Source: Delphinapterus leucas (taxonomy: Eukaryota; Chordata; Mammalia; Artiodactyla; Monodontidae). From it: DNA of 64,000 nucleotides. Under the pieces are notes generated by a model. It searched no databases. It was not told the DNA's origin and worked only from the letters and a program-made list of their open reading frames with translations. How positions within the stretch are numbered: position 1 is the first letter of the stretch; each line of letters begins with the position of its first letter. Made by a program: the position numbers and the translations under genes. Below, piece after piece: positions 1 through 11,799 of this stretch. The stretch is from contig NW_022097993.1 in NCBI RefSeq assembly GCF_002288925.2, positions 5,641,623 through 5,705,622 on the forward strand, in the 5' to 3' direction.

Positions 1-2304
1 ATATAAATTCATGAGTATGCCTCAACCAATTAATTTCATTTTTTTATGTATGCAAAAAAGTGACATATAAGTTAAACATCTAAATTTCCACGTGTCTAGA
101 GATCTCTTTCAATGGGGTAACATAAAATTCTAAATAATAAGGAAGCCCTGTGAATCTAATTGGTGGCATTTTTCTTTTTTTTAGTGATACATAAAATAAT
201 GGTTCTTTTTACCATTGATGACTCCTTAGATTGGATGAAATGTAGTATACTTCCACATTGGTTGGTAGTTCTCATCTAAGCCCACTTAGCGAGGTCTTCT
301 TTCCTACCACAGCTACTCAGACCTCTCAGCTCAGATCTTTCCACAGTGCAGCAGTGGGCCCCCAAAACCCTGCTCTAGCATGATTGCCTTTTCTGACTAG
401 TTGAAGCCATTTGCTCCTGTGAATGAACCTGAGACTTTTGACAAGGAACATTGAAATGTCTAACATCTGTGATGTTTGAAAAGTAACTACTGGATGGGGA
501 TACAAAATCGGAGCTTTCCAAAAAGCGTGCTGGGAAAGGGTTTTAGCTGTATGAAGGAGTGATTCTTCAGCCTTCAGGTCTGTGTGGCAGCAGAGACCCT
601 GAAACTTATTCAGCACTGAAACTAGGTACAAAAATAATAACACATTGTTCTCCCCCAAATATTTCAAATGAAATGAAAATTCATTTAGGTATTCTGTTTT
701 AAGCTCAATAGCTTAAACTTAACATAAGCTCAGTGAAACATCCCTTCAAAAAGAAGTTTGCATAAGGGATTTGAGGTACTAGGGAATTCTTAATCTGTAA
801 GTCCTTATTCAGTGAAACAAAAAATTTAATACACACATTTGCACACAAAGGCAAATACTACAACAACAATAACAAAAACACCCCGCAAAAACATCCAGGA
901 AAAAAATGTCCTTCCACTGGGACACAAAGAGACCGAGACGTGATGAAAGTATAGTCTAATGAGAATAGGAAATTGAGTATAGAGCACCAATTTGATAGGA
1001 AAGTAAAATTTTCCAGCAAGAGAAATCAACACTTTAATCTCGAATTTCCCATTCAAAATTGAGAAAAAGAACATTTCAGAGGGACTGATCCAATCAAATA
1101 ATGTTTACTATGTAGGAAGTACTGATAAAAACAAATTGTTTAGCTGTTTCCATAACCCTAGTGTCAGAAATCAGCCTTTATAAATCCACAGAAGGAATCT
1201 GGAAAAGTTGTATGAAAAGCTGATAAAACCCAGCTTTATCCTCAGACTTGATGAGGAGAGCAAAGTTAATTTGGGCATTGGCAAATCCATGAAGCAAATC
1301 ACGGCTGTAAGTTACCTGGCATTAAAGAAAATATGACTTAGCTTTTCTTATGACTATTGTGTTTTCCCTAAGCACATGGAGTAACTGCATAAAAAAGGAA
1401 TATGTGTCCCAGTTCATTATTTGGCAGCCAAATTGATTTTAAATTCATGTAAATTGAGATATGAAGAATAATAACAAAAAATATAATATAAAGAAACCAT
1501 TGCCTGATGGATGGCATGCCATAGAGCAGCTGCCTCTTATCACAGAAGAGATACCAGGAGCACAATCACGTTAGTATCTCTGTCAACAGCTAAACCTCAC
1601 TAGCAAATATGGTCAGATTTAAAAATCTGACCTTTAGGTACACAGTACTGTGCAATTGGCATGCAATGGCACATGCAAATAAGAGAAAATATTTAATTAT
1701 TCTGTACAATTAAATAATTGCAAATCTGCAGACCCAAACCCTGTACTTACAATTGGATTCTCAGTTAAACATGGAAATGCAATTTTAGGGGAAAAACACA
1801 TGAAAAGGTTTTTATTATCATTATGCCCCTCTAATCAGTTTTCTTTCTGTTCATTACTTCATGTACTCGAAGTATATTTCAGTCTACGGAGAGGCTGCCA
1901 TAAAACCATGCTCCATCCTATTTCCTTTCTGCTGACAAAGGCCATCTGAAGTCTGTAGAGGAGAGGTAGAGAAAGGCAACACTGACTCATTCATTGAACA
2001 TTTACTAGGAGTCTGATTAAGGCAAAGCATTTACATTTTCTCTAACTTATTGTTGGCAAAGCTGGTGATGTAATTTTGTACTTTATAAGCAGTAGTAATG
2101 GAAACTTCACTTTGATATTAAATTAGAATATGAGATCCTAAGGACTGAATACTTTCTGCAATAAACTCTACATAAATCCTTTTATTTTGCTTTATTAATG
2201 ATATCTGTCTACCTCTTCCTTCTAATAGTGTATATTATTGCATCATATGTCACGTGAACAGCCTTGTATATACATCTTCAGACAAAATCTAAAGAGTAGC
2301 TAAA
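1..2304. other. AT-rich single-copy flank, no gene seen
   Basis: I see no coding pattern, RNA gene or clear interspersed repeat here. Reading frames in this stretch are short, and none resembles a known protein. Confidence 0.5.
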
Positions 2305-2660
2305 GAATAAATTCCTTAAAAAAATCTTTCCTCTTATTTATATTTATTTAAAAATATTAAATTTATTTCTTAATGGTTCATACTTACACATGGTTCAAAA
2401 ATCATAATTACACAAAACGTATTCATTAAGAAGTCTTGTGCTTACCCCGATCCATTATCCTAAATCTTTCAGCCCTCTCGTAGGTAAAAACTTTAAAAAA
2501 TTTTGGAAATAATTTCAGAATTATAAAAGAGTTGTAAAAATATTACATTGAATACCTACATCCCCTCACCCAGTTTCCCTTATGTTAACATCTAACATAA
2601 TCATGGAACATTTACCAAAACTGAGAAATTATGTGACATGTCTCCTTTGTCTCCTACACT
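2305..2660 (-). repeat. Ancient L1 3' UTR-like fragment
   Basis: The stretch with the 'ggttcaaaaatca' motif and the later 'cacccagtttccct...gttaacatctaacat' motifs resembles the 3' UTR of old L1M/L1ME-type elements read on the opposite strand. A related block recurs at 39130-39650. Family and exact ends are uncertain. Confidence 0.4.
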
Positions 2661-3428
2661 CTATGGCACTTATTTTATTTTTAATTTATTTATTGAAGTA
2701 TCGTTGATTTACAATGTGTTAATTTCTGCTGAACAGAAAAGTAATTCAGTTATACATATATGTATATACTTTTTCATATTCTTTTCCACTATGGTTTATC
2801 ACAGGATGTTAACTATAGTTCCCTGTGCTATACAGTAGGACCTTGTTGTTTATCCATTCTATATATAATAGTTTGCATCTGCTAATCCCAAACTCCCAGT
2901 CCATCCCTCCCCCACCCCTCTTCCCCCTTGGCAACCACAAGTCTGTTCTCTATGTCTGTAAGTCTATTTCTGTTCTGTAGATAAGTTCGTTTGTGTCATG
3001 TTTTAGATTCCACATATAAGTGATATCACATGGTTTTTTCTTTCTCTTTCTGACTTTCTTCACTTAGTATGATAATCTCTAAGTCCATCCATGTTGCTGC
3101 AAATGGCATTATTTCGTTCTTTTTTGTGACTGAGTAGTGGTACATTGCATATATGTACATCTTTTTTATCCATTCATCTGTCGGTGGGCATTCAAGTTGT
3201 TTCCATGTCTTGGCTATTGTAAATAGTGCTGCTATGAACATTGGGGTGCATGTATCTTTTCGAATTGTAGTTTTGTCTGGATATATGCCCAGGAGTGGGA
3301 TTGCTGGATCATATGACAACTCTATTTTTAGTTTTTTGAGGAACCTCCGTACTGTTTTCATAGTGGTTGCGCCAATTTACATTCCCACCAACAATGTAAG
3401 GGTGTTTCGTTTTCTCCACACCCTCTTA
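2661..3428 (-). mobile_element. 5'-truncated L1 3' end (ORF2 C-terminus plus 3' UTR)
   Basis: On the minus strand, 3361-3026 encodes a 111-residue relic of the L1 ORF2 C-terminal region ([12 protein letters not shown] motif, then [14 protein letters not shown] and DEWIKKM). It is followed by an L1 3' UTR running toward 2661. The element is cut off upstream near 3428, consistent with 5' truncation. Divergence from the young L1 tails at 19 and 41 kb indicates an older subfamily. Confidence 0.8.
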
Positions 3429-3435
3429 TGACAGT

Positions 3436-4330
3436 TTAAAAAAGTCCTTTCCTGCTAACTCTAATATCTGGATTGTGTATGGATTTACTTCTGCTGTCTT
3501 GATTTTCTAGTTAATATTACTTGTCACATTTTTATTACCTCTGTGCATGTATCATTTTTAAATTGCAACCAGATATTGTATATAAATGGACTCTAGAGGC
3601 CCCAAATGGTATGATTTTGTCCAGAGAGCATTCACCCTTTCCTACGTTAGGCAGAATGCATGTAGAACTGACTACATTGACCGGTCAGACATCAAGCTGT
3701 GTCCAGGCTGATTTGCAACTAGACTCAGCCCGTCTGTGATGTATCCTCTTCTCTGGGCTTTGCCATCCTGGCCTTTTGATTGAGAGCCTGGAAGGTCTCT
3801 GTCTCTCTGCATCTTCAGTCTATGTTTAATGTAGGCCTCCTCCCTAGAGAGAGTTTTTCTTCTAAGCACTCCAAAACTGGGGGATTTCAATTTGCCTGTT
3901 AGAATTTTCCTACCCACTTCCTTGGTCTCCTATTTTGCTGCAATACATAGCAAATGTCCACAGAGAAAACTGGCCATGCATTTGGGGCGCTTCTAGATTC
4001 AAAATTGTCACACTGGTCCTAATGACTATCAAAAGCTTTGCTTCTCTTTTCCCAGTAGAATCCCTCTGCCTGGACCAGGTTTAATCCACAGCCTGTGTCC
4101 AGAACCAGCAAATGCCTCAAGGAAATAAAACAGGCAGCAATCATCAGCTCCTCAGGGAAATACATTTCCTTCTCTGGGATTTTAGTTTGTCTAATTCTTC
4201 TTGCTTCCACAGTTTTTCAGCCTTTCTAGTTGTTACTTTCAGAATGTTGACCTGTCACGGTCTACATTTTATTCAGAAGCAGAACCCATTTCTCAGAAGT
4301 TCTGAACTTGGAACGGATTCAAATTAGTTT
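3436..4330 (+). repeat. Possible ancient L1M/L1ME 3' UTR remnant
   Basis: Starting at 'aactctaatatctgg' and running through 'ttgcaaccagatattgtatataaa', the first ~300 bases resemble the old L1M 3' UTR pattern ('aactccaacatctg ... gccagacattgtgaat'). The remainder to 4330 is probably the same decayed element, but this is weak. No gene is seen here. Confidence 0.35.
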
Positions 4331-4566
4331 CTACAAGATGATTGAAGCTTTAAAATGTAATCCTCAAAAGGTATTAATGATTGTGTTTTCAACAATGTGG
4401 AGAAAGCCTGTCTACAGTGAAATAGATGAAAAAAGTCAACAGACAGACAAGAACCAACAGAAAAAGGAGAGTCGTGATGGTGTCCGGAGTGAGGATGGTT
4501 CCTAAGGCTTGGCTGCATTCCTTCCTGGTCCAAGGTGGCTGGTGGCTCAATTCCTCTCTTGATTTT

Positions 4567-4786
4567 TTTGTTTTGTTTTGGTTTGGTTTTTTTGTGGTAT
4601 GTGGGCCTCTCACTGTTGTGGCCTCTCCCATTGTGGAGCACAGGCTCCGGACGCGCAGGCCCAGCAGCCATGGCCCATGGTCCCAGCCGCTCCACGGCAT
4701 GTGGGATCCTCCTGGACCGGGGCACAAACCCGTGTCCCCTGCATCGGCAGGCGGACCCCCAACCACTGTGCCACCAGGGGAGCCCT
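4567..4786 (-). mobile_element. CHR-type SINE, short form
   Basis: tRNA-Glu-derived SINE. The minus strand begins 'ggctcccctggtggcac', carries the B-box-like 'ggtttgtgccccgg', and ends in a T-rich tract on the plus strand (A tail). It is flanked by a 14-bp TSD cctctcttgatttt at 4553-4566 and 4787-4800. Reading frames across it are SINE artefacts, not genes. Confidence 0.95.
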
Positions 4787-4921
4787 CCTCTCTTGATTTT
4801 GAGGGGTCCAGCTCTCCTTGAAGCAAATTCTCTTTTGTTTTTAGGTATGATTAAATGGTTTTCCATTACTTGTAATAAATGTCTGAGTTAATACTATACT
4901 TCATGCTATTAAATGTGTTAA

Positions 4922-5087
4922 GGACTTGCCTCGTGGTCCAGCGGATAAGACTTTGCCTTCGAATGCCGGGGGAGTGGGTTTTGATCCGCTGGTTGGGGAG
5001 CTAAGATCCCACATGCCTTGGGGACAAAAAACCAAACATAGAACAGAAGCAATATTGTAACAAATTCAATAAAGACTTTAAAAAAAC
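4922..5087 (+). mobile_element. Older CHR/Bov-tA-like SINE
   Basis: Begins 'ggacttgcctcgtggtcc', continues with a diverged B box and 'ctaagatcccacatgcc', and ends in an A-rich tail containing 'aataaagacttta'. An 11-bp TSD aaatgtgttaa lies at 4911-4921 and 5088-5098. It lacks the second half found in the longer CHR copies. Confidence 0.9.
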
Positions 5088-5337
5088 AAATGTGTTAATA
5101 CAAATAATAATATTATTGTCATTATTTTAGGTTTTTATTTTTTGAAGTTTACCCTGGATTCTCCCAACTATTTTGCAATAATGATAACAGCTGTGACATT
5201 GTAATGCATTCAATATGTTTACCTGACATAATTTCTCATCCGTTTCTAAGGTGATGCTTCTAATCTTCAGGGGCCTTGGAAATCACATAGCCAAACATGT
5301 TAGAAGTGTATGTAAAGCAAGAAGAAGTAAGATCTGA

Positions 5338-5640
5338 TGTAGAAAACAAACTTACGGTTACCAGGGGGGAAGGTAGGGAGGGATAATTTGGGAGATTGGG
5401 ATTGACATATACACACACTTCTATATATAAAATAGATAACTAATGAGGACCTACTGTAGAGCACAGGGAACTCTACTCAATACTCTGTAATAACCTGTAT
5501 GGGAAGGGAATCTGGAAAAGAATGGATATATGTATAACGGATTCATTTTGCTGTACACATTGTACATTACTAACACAACATTGTAAATCAACTATATTCC
5601 AATAAAAATTTTAAAAATAAAAAAATTTTAAAAATACAAA
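5338..5640 (+). mobile_element. L1 3' UTR fragment (5'-truncated insertion)
   Basis: Contains the cetartiodactyl L1 3' terminal motifs 'ggttaccagg', 'ggacctactgtagagcacagg' and 'aactatattccaataaaaatt'. A 10-bp TSD taagatctga lies at 5328-5337 and 5641-5650. Only about 300 bp of the element was inserted. Confidence 0.85.
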
Positions 5641-5650
5641 TAAGATCTGA

Positions 5651-6559
5651 GTGGGGCTGGGAGGAACTCTTTCATGCATAAAGGACAAAAATTTTAGTAC
5701 ATAGGAATCTAGATTCATTTTGTTTATATTCCTGGTTTTGGCAAGTTCTTAGTAGATGAACTTGCCAAACTGCTGATATCTGGTTGATAAGACGTCCTTT
5801 AAAGAACTTTGATCTGAATAATTTTCTTTCAAGGAAAAGGCCCTCTTTTTTTTTTTTTTTTTTTTTTAATTACTTGATTAACCCCTTGTGGGAAAAAAGT
5901 TAATTACATTCAACAGACTTAGCAGTTCAAATTTTTTAGTTTTTTTTTTAACTGATATTTACATTAACATAGTTAAAAATGGAGAACAGGGAATGTCACT
6001 GTATTTAACGTATTTCTTCCAAACAAATTGTAAAAGCTTTAATCTATTGTTTTGTTTTTTATTTAATGCATATGTGTGTCAGGCTTAGGGGGAAGTGATT
6101 AAGGATGAGAAGACAGGGAAGGATAATGAAGAGGAGAAAAAAAAAAAAAAGGTAGATGAGATAGAAAAGAAAAAAAAGTGAACCCTGAAGGTAACTGAAT
6201 GGGACCAGGAAAGGAAGTCAAACTGTTTGGGCTGTGGACTTCAGAATATGTGGTATGTGGTATGTGATCACCTAACCGTGCTACTTAGGAAGTGATGATT
6301 AACTGGCTAAACATAATCATGGTGCACAATTCTCTACCTGAATTTTACCGTTACCACCGCCCACCCCCCAGAAAAAAATGTATAGGCACCTAACCAAAGA
6401 CTACTCTGGAGATTTAAATAGCTATCAGCATTGATGCCACTTCACAAGTGAGATGAAATAAAGCCACAGGCAGGATTGTTAAAAGGGCTGCCAGTGCTGA
6501 GTTGCCTGGCTGACTGGGTGTAGACCATTGATAAAGAGGAGGACCTTGAAATTAGAGAG
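5651..6559. other. Single-copy flank with homopolymers, no gene seen
   Basis: Contains a T run near 5846-5868 and purine-rich A runs near 6129-6178. Nothing gene-like was recognised. Confidence 0.5.
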
Positions 6560-6760
6560 GCTAGTTCTATCATTCTCCAGCTGTTGGCAGACTTACTTAA
6601 ATTCTCTAAGCTTCAGCTTCCTCATCCAGAAAATGAAGATGATCATGACAACTGCTAGTGCTGTTATAGGAATTAAGTGAGAGAATGTACGTGGAACATG
6701 CAGGTTTAGTTAGCACACAGCCCTCAATAAAAGACAGTGCTTATTACTCGTTATTTACAG
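6560..6760 (+). repeat. MIR SINE relic
   Basis: Shows the MIR order: 'acttaaattctctaagcttcagcttcctcatc', an 'aaaatgaagatgat' core, 'gaattaagtgagagaatg', then 'agcacacagccctcaataaa'. Ancient and diverged; ends are approximate. Confidence 0.65.
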
Positions 6761-9599
6761 ATGAAGAAGCAGTAAAATAGCTTGATTGGTTTTCTGCAAA
6801 ACTGGAAAGAATCACACAGTGATGCAATTTTTCCTAGTCTGAAAATAAGGCAAAACCCAATTTCTATTGCTTCTTTCCTTAAGCCAGTGGACAGTTTCAC
6901 TATTAAATTCTTGGATTTCATTCTTTAGGAGAGACTTCATCCTGCACAGAAATGCCTGCTGGTGGCAGCAAGCTGCTCTCAACTTCGGTGGATTTGCTGG
7001 CATTGTTTTCCTATTCAGTGATTTCTTATTATTGCCAAAACCTGCTCTTTGTCAAAAAAAAAAAAAAATCAGTGCTCTTCTCCCCCACGCAACCTTGCTT
7101 ATGTTACTATAAGCTTTAGGTTAGAAATTATCTTCTAAAACCTAGGTCTTCAGTGAGGTAATACGTGACTGAGATCTAAGTTGGGAGGTGACTCTTTTTC
7201 TAGTTGGAACTGGGCTAGCTTTGAACCAGCAGTAACCTACCTGTTGTGGGTATCTGTTGGAAGTAGCAAAGTGGCTGTTACTACAGACACAGGCATTAGA
7301 ACATGTCTAAGTTATACATACGTGCTCTAATTTTTGTCTGCATTCTTTAAATGCAGATATAGCTTATACAATATTTGTATTCATACACAAACACGTAGCA
7401 GAGTTACTAATTTTCAGGCATTAATTTATGCCAGCCTGGCACTTAGAGAATAAAGCACCCATTTTTATTATTTGGCTTAAAGACCCCTTGAGGAGCACAC
7501 AACACATAAGTACAGTGACACGGATACCAAGTCAAAAGCCCAGTGTTGGGTCAATAATATGGAGAGGGATCTGAGCCTCAGAAGGTCTGGTAAACCCCAG
7601 AGGTTGTCTGCAAAAATTGTATATATACATCTGTATGTATGTAAATGTTCATTTATCGGAACATCTCCATAGTTTCAAGCAAGACATAAGTAAGAGGTAA
7701 CTTTCATTACTACCAGTATTATTCTTACGGAATCGTTACTGGAAGAAATATAAGAGAAACCTAGAAACAGGCTACCACCATGCATGAGGATGTACAGAGC
7801 TCATGGTCATCTCCTGCTGCCCATTTCCTGGGTGGAAGTTAAAAAAAAAAAAAAAAAGGCAAGCAAACAAAAAAGAACATGGCCATAGATAGAGGGGGCA
7901 GAATCTGCAAGAAGTAGCTTGCCAGGTCCTCACACTTTGTGGTTAGGGACTGCTTGTGGATTTTTCAACTGGTGGGGATGGAGCGTGTGAAGTTGCACTT
8001 TGCTTTATCAAAAGAGCAAAGCGACAAGAGCGTGAGTGTTCGAGTTTTTGTTTTTTTTTTTTCTTTCTGCAAAGCAAAGATAAAATTCACAAGGAAGTTC
8101 TTTGCTCCTGTGCCCTGAAGTTAAAGTCTCTTTCTGGGAGATGCAGGAAAGAGTGTAGGGATGTTGCAAGCGCACAGACCAGAGGGCTGGCTGGCTTCCA
8201 GCCAAGCCAGAGCTGAGCTGCAGCACGTTCTACCGGGTGTCTGTTGGGGCTGCGTGGAGGTGGAAGGGGCTTGTCCTCACTGCGTCGGGTCTCGTTAGCG
8301 CTGCGCTGCAACCCCGGAGGACCGCGCCTCGTGTTTTGCGGCAGCAGCGGCAGCATTTCCTTCTAGCATAGGCTCGGTCTCTTGGAGGGGCGATTCTTCT
8401 GTGGTCCCTCTGCAGTTCACCTTCTCAGGCTTCGTGTCTAATCACAGGCGTCGCTGCAGTTGCAGTGTTATCCCCCATCCCCAGTTTCTGCTGAAAGGCC
8501 ACCCCGCTTGCTTGGAGCTGATGAGGGGAGCACATTAATTCGCAGTTTCAGTGCCCGGTAGTCAAGCAGAAGCTCAGTACCCCACCTCGGTTCCCTCTTT
8601 GCCCCTCCAGCTGAGTCTGTGTCGGCTGAATTTCCTGCAGACTTGAAGGGACGTTGCCCAGCGCGGCTGCGGACTGCAGAGCGGCCAAGGGACCCTCCTC
8701 CGCAGGGGCGACCCTGGCAGAGGCGACTTTAAAGATTTCCTGGTCTCTGGAGTGTTTCACAAACATGCAGTCATGTGCAACTATCTATATTTTATATGTT
8801 TTTAAGTGAAAAAAAAAAGTGAGTGAAACAAGGGAGCCAAGTTAATGAAGGACGGTTCTCCACTAAATTCTGCCAAAATCCCATCCGTGTGATGGCCGGG
8901 TGTGTTCACGCAAATTCTTAACCAAAGGAGGAAAAATCAAACTCCTCCCAGTGGTGGCAGATCGCACTCAGGGTCCGGGACTCGCGAAGCAGCGAAGGCG
9001 TGGCTGGAGAAAGCCACAGGTTCCCCACTTCGCTAAAGCCAAGCCCGAGGAGGAGCAATTAAATTGCAAAAGGAAAGGCTGCTTGCAGCCTCTAGCATTC
9101 CTCTTTGCCTTCCTCTTCCCCGCATCCCTTCAGCAGTTCTCTCTAACCTTGCCCCGCTCCCCTAAGGTAGCAGGAAAACAGTTTCCTGCCCGTTCCCCTC
9201 ACGCCGCCTGCCCCCAGCACCCACACACACTTTTGCTCCATCCTGACTAACGCCTCCACCTAGTGGTTTAGGCTCGCCTGCTTCGCTTTCCTTTGCTGCG
9301 GTTTCTAAGAGAGCTCTGCAGTTCGCAAAATAAGTTAACTCGCCAGCGGCCTGATGTAGGTGGGTGGGGTGGAAGGATGGGCAGGACCCCTTAAGATGCG
9401 GTGCAAATGACGCTTAAATTTACCGGAGCGGTGCTGGGCGCTAGGGAAGGCAGGAGAGGCCAGAGAAGGTGGTGCCTTTATACCCAGCTTGGCTGCTGCA
9501 GCCCAGACTGCAGCCAGAGGACGATTTTGGAGAATTTCCACCTAAAGAAGTACCCTCACTCTCGAGACATGATTGTGTTTTATTTTCTTCATAACACTT
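6761..9599. other. Distal 5' flank of HTR1B, no gene seen
   Basis: Mostly single-copy. GC content rises from about 7950 onward, with A or T runs near 7055, 7840 and 8046. Short frames at 7956-8356 and 8548-9250 have no recognisable protein character. Distal regulatory sequence is possible but I see no specific element. Confidence 0.5.
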
Positions 9600-9770
9600 A
9601 ACGCTATATGAAAGTATGCTAATTATTTACTTGTTCATGTTATTATTGCATGCCTGCCTCTTCTAGAATGTAAACTGCTTGAAAACTGGGTCTGGGTCTA
9701 CCCCACTGGCCTTTACAACCCAGGTGCCTAGAAGAATTCCCAGCATAGAGCAGACACTAGATTTTTTGCC
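9600..9770 (+). repeat. L2 3'-end-like relic
   Basis: 'tctagaatgtaaactgcttg' followed by 'aacccaggtgcctagaagaa...cagcatagagcagacactag' follows the L2/MIR3 terminal pattern. Diverged. Confidence 0.45.
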
Positions 9771-10639
9771 CGTCTGGTTGGCTTAGAGACGCGGGAATCA
9801 AGGGAACTGGGGTTAGGGTTGTGTCACCTTGGGTAAAAAGCTCTTCTTTCAAAGGATCTCAATGACTCTTCTAAACTGAACGGGCCAGATAATCTCCGGC
9901 CCCAAACTGAATAATTCTCTTTAAAATGTGCTTACACTTATCCTGATAAGTGCAATCATAAGGTCATTTTTATTGAATGCACTCTAGCTGCCAAACACGG
10001 AGCTAGACGCTTGGAACTCGCAGTTGGGATCACTTAGCTCTCACAGCTGAAAATACGGTGTCCTTTCCTGGTACTTTTCTTTAAATGTTCTCTGACTTGT
10101 ACTTCTACTCTACATGTGTTTCTGTTAGGGATGGAGGAGGAACGGGTACAGAGCACCTGCTCCGGGGTCATTGGACCTAGGTACTGGTATTGCTTGGAGC
10201 CGCGTATGGGTGATACCCCGATGTATTTGTTGAAGCCGAAGGAGGCGCACGGATGGTGCTGGTGGTCGTGGTCCCAGAGCCCGTTTGTTTCTTGAATTCT
10301 GATGACCTCCTTTCTAGACGGGCTGTAGGAGCGAGCGCGCTCACTGCAAACTGTTTTCCTGAGACACTGAACTGCTGAGAGGCTGAAGTGGGAGGGTGGA
10401 GCGGACGGTTTAATTTCACAGTGTGCTTGTGTTTGTGATACTTGTACATTTTTGCAGTTGTTTTTTTTCTCTCTCTCTTCTTTCCTGTCGACTTACAGTT
10501 AAAGGGGAGGGATTAAATGGAAAGCACAGATTCCTAAAATCAGATATGAAAAATTAGTTTGTATTGTACCGAGAGTTTATGACTTGAATCCCGAAGTATA
10601 AAATGCAGTATTGGCCATTTCCTTCTAAGGCGATATTAC
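9771..10639. other. Proximal 5' flank of HTR1B
   Basis: Single-copy sequence leading into the CpG island. Nothing gene-like was recognised. The 90-codon minus-strand frame near 10177-10449 is low-complexity and has no family resemblance. Confidence 0.5.
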
Positions 10640-10745
10640 TGGCGCCTCCTTCTAACTTGGGTGTGGCCCGCAGGGCTGGATAAAATTCCAGAGTGGCGAG
10701 GTCAGAGACTGCGGCTGGCTCCATCTAGCGCTGGCCGGGCCTACT

Positions 10746-10775
10746 GGGGTCGGGGGGTGGGGTGGGGTGGGGGGG
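10746..10775 (+). promoter_or_regulatory. Putative G-quadruplex tract upstream of HTR1B
   Basis: Five runs of 4, 6, 4, 4 and 7 guanines are separated by loops of TC, T, T and T. This meets the standard intramolecular G4 pattern with very short loops. It lies about 380 bp upstream of the TATA box. Confidence 0.7.
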
Positions 10776-10784
10776 ACGGTACTT

Positions 10785-10823
10785 AGGAGCCTAGTAAGGG
10801 ACCTAGTAAGGAGCCTAGTGAGG
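10785..10823. repeat. Imperfect 12-bp tandem repeat, about three copies
   Basis: Copies at 10785-10796, 10797-10808 and 10809-10820 share the core cctagta/g, with units aggagcctagta, agggacctagta and aggagcctagtg. They lie immediately 3' of the G-rich tract. Confidence 0.7.
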
Positions 10824-11150
10824 CTGTGCACGTGCCCGCGGCTGAGGGTGCGAGTGTAACTGGAGGGGCGTGCAGCAAGCTCGGAAGAAGATAGAAGCAT
10901 GGACAGGACGCCCTCAACCCCATTCCGGCCAGAACCGTGGCTCCCGGGTGTTCGGATTGGGAGAGGGGCCAGGGGATGGGACCTGGAGAAGACGGCGATA
11001 GGACCCGGCGGGAGCTTCCTTGGCGGGGAAGAGAACCGGGCGGGAGGATAGGAGGGAGGGAGAGAGAAAAAGGGAAGGTGATGGGGAGCCGGCGTTGGCA
11101 CTCGCCGCGCGGCAAGAGTTGCACGGCTCCGGCGGACCGGACCTGGACTC

Positions 11151-11158
11151 TATAAAAG
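11151..11158 (+). promoter_or_regulatory. TATA box of HTR1B
   Basis: A clean TATAAAAG sits in GC-rich surroundings. It implies transcription starting around 11180 and a leader of roughly 850 nt. No other TATA-like site this good lies between here and the start codon. Alternative downstream start sites cannot be excluded from sequence alone. Confidence 0.7.
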
Positions 11159-11182
11159 GAGCCCGACCGCTCCGCCACTCAC

Positions 11183-11422
11183 ATGCTCCTCCCGGACCGG
11201 CGTATGCCGCGTCCCTGCAGCTCCCCCAGACACCTGACCCTTCCCCGCCCGCCGCGCCAGGTCCCCCAGACCAGTGCGCCCAGCGGCATGGCTCCGAGCG
11301 GCGCCCGTGGGACCGAGGTGGCGGCGGCGGCGCGGCGCGAGCAGCCGCAGCCGCAGCCCCCGAGTCCCACCTCTTGCGGCCCCTTCTCCGCGGGGCAGCT
11401 CGCCGGAGTGGCCAGCGCGTGA
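11183..11422 (+). promoter_or_regulatory. Upstream ORF 1 in the HTR1B leader
   Basis: ATG at 11183 opens a 79-codon frame ending at 11422, with a further in-frame ATG at 11288. The first ATG lies only about 25 nt after the TATA box, so it may fall before or at the actual mRNA start. Its context is weak (C at -3, C at +4). Confidence 0.4.
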
Positions 11423-11548
11423 AAAGAAGGGCGGGCAGAGCTCCGGCGCGAGGCGCGGCGCAGCGCGGCTCCCAGATTTCACCCCGCCCAGCTTTGGCGA
11501 CCGCGGCCGCCGCAGGAAAACTGCCCCAGCCTGGGGAGGAGGGCGGGA

Positions 11549-11647
11549 ATGCAAGATCAGGACCCCTCAATGGCCTGCAAGATTTGGTCTCGACAGCTAG
11601 GAAACTCGTGCGGGCCGAGTCTGCAGATCCCGGAGCGCCCGGTTTAG
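11549..11647 (+). promoter_or_regulatory. Upstream ORF 2 in the HTR1B leader
   Basis: ATG at 11549 opens a 32-codon frame ending with TAG at 11645-11647, with a second in-frame ATG at 11570. The first ATG has G at -3; the second has G at +4. Translation is not demonstrated. Confidence 0.45.
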
Positions 11648-11694
11648 GAGACGCTTAGCCCCGCGCAACTGGGGTAAGACCTCCCACCTGGCCG

Positions 11695-11799
11695 ATGCTC
11701 CCTCCTCAAACAGAACTACAGCCTCCTCCTCCAGACGCCCCGGTGGGAGCCGAAGCGCAGCGGGGCTCTGTGGACCAGCCCTTAACAACCCGGGACTAA
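11695..11799 (+). promoter_or_regulatory. Upstream ORF 3 in the HTR1B leader
   Basis: ATG at 11695 opens a 34-codon frame ending with TAA at 11797-11799, about 240 nt before the receptor start. The context is weak (C at -3, C at +4), so leaky scanning would be expected. Confidence 0.45.

Noticed and set aside
4567..4786. Possible tRNA genes at the SINE heads (A and B box-like sequences)
   Set aside because: The tRNA-like parts are SINE promoters fused to tRNA-unrelated bodies and A tails; no intact cloverleaf or mature tRNA 3' end.
4324..4891. Five overlapping ORFs, up to 180 codons, with similar peptides at 24.5, 33.1, 39.0, 47.8 and 52.1 kb
   Set aside because: All are translations of the CHR SINE, which recurs with its own TSD at each site. 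Similarity among the peptides reflects the repeat, not a gene family.
11020..11658. Large overlapping frames on both strands in the CpG island (for example 212 codons + and 218 codons -)
   Set aside because: GC-rich DNA has few stop codons. The predicted proteins are low-complexity Ala/Pro/Arg/Gly with no domain, and they overlap the HTR1B promoter and leader.
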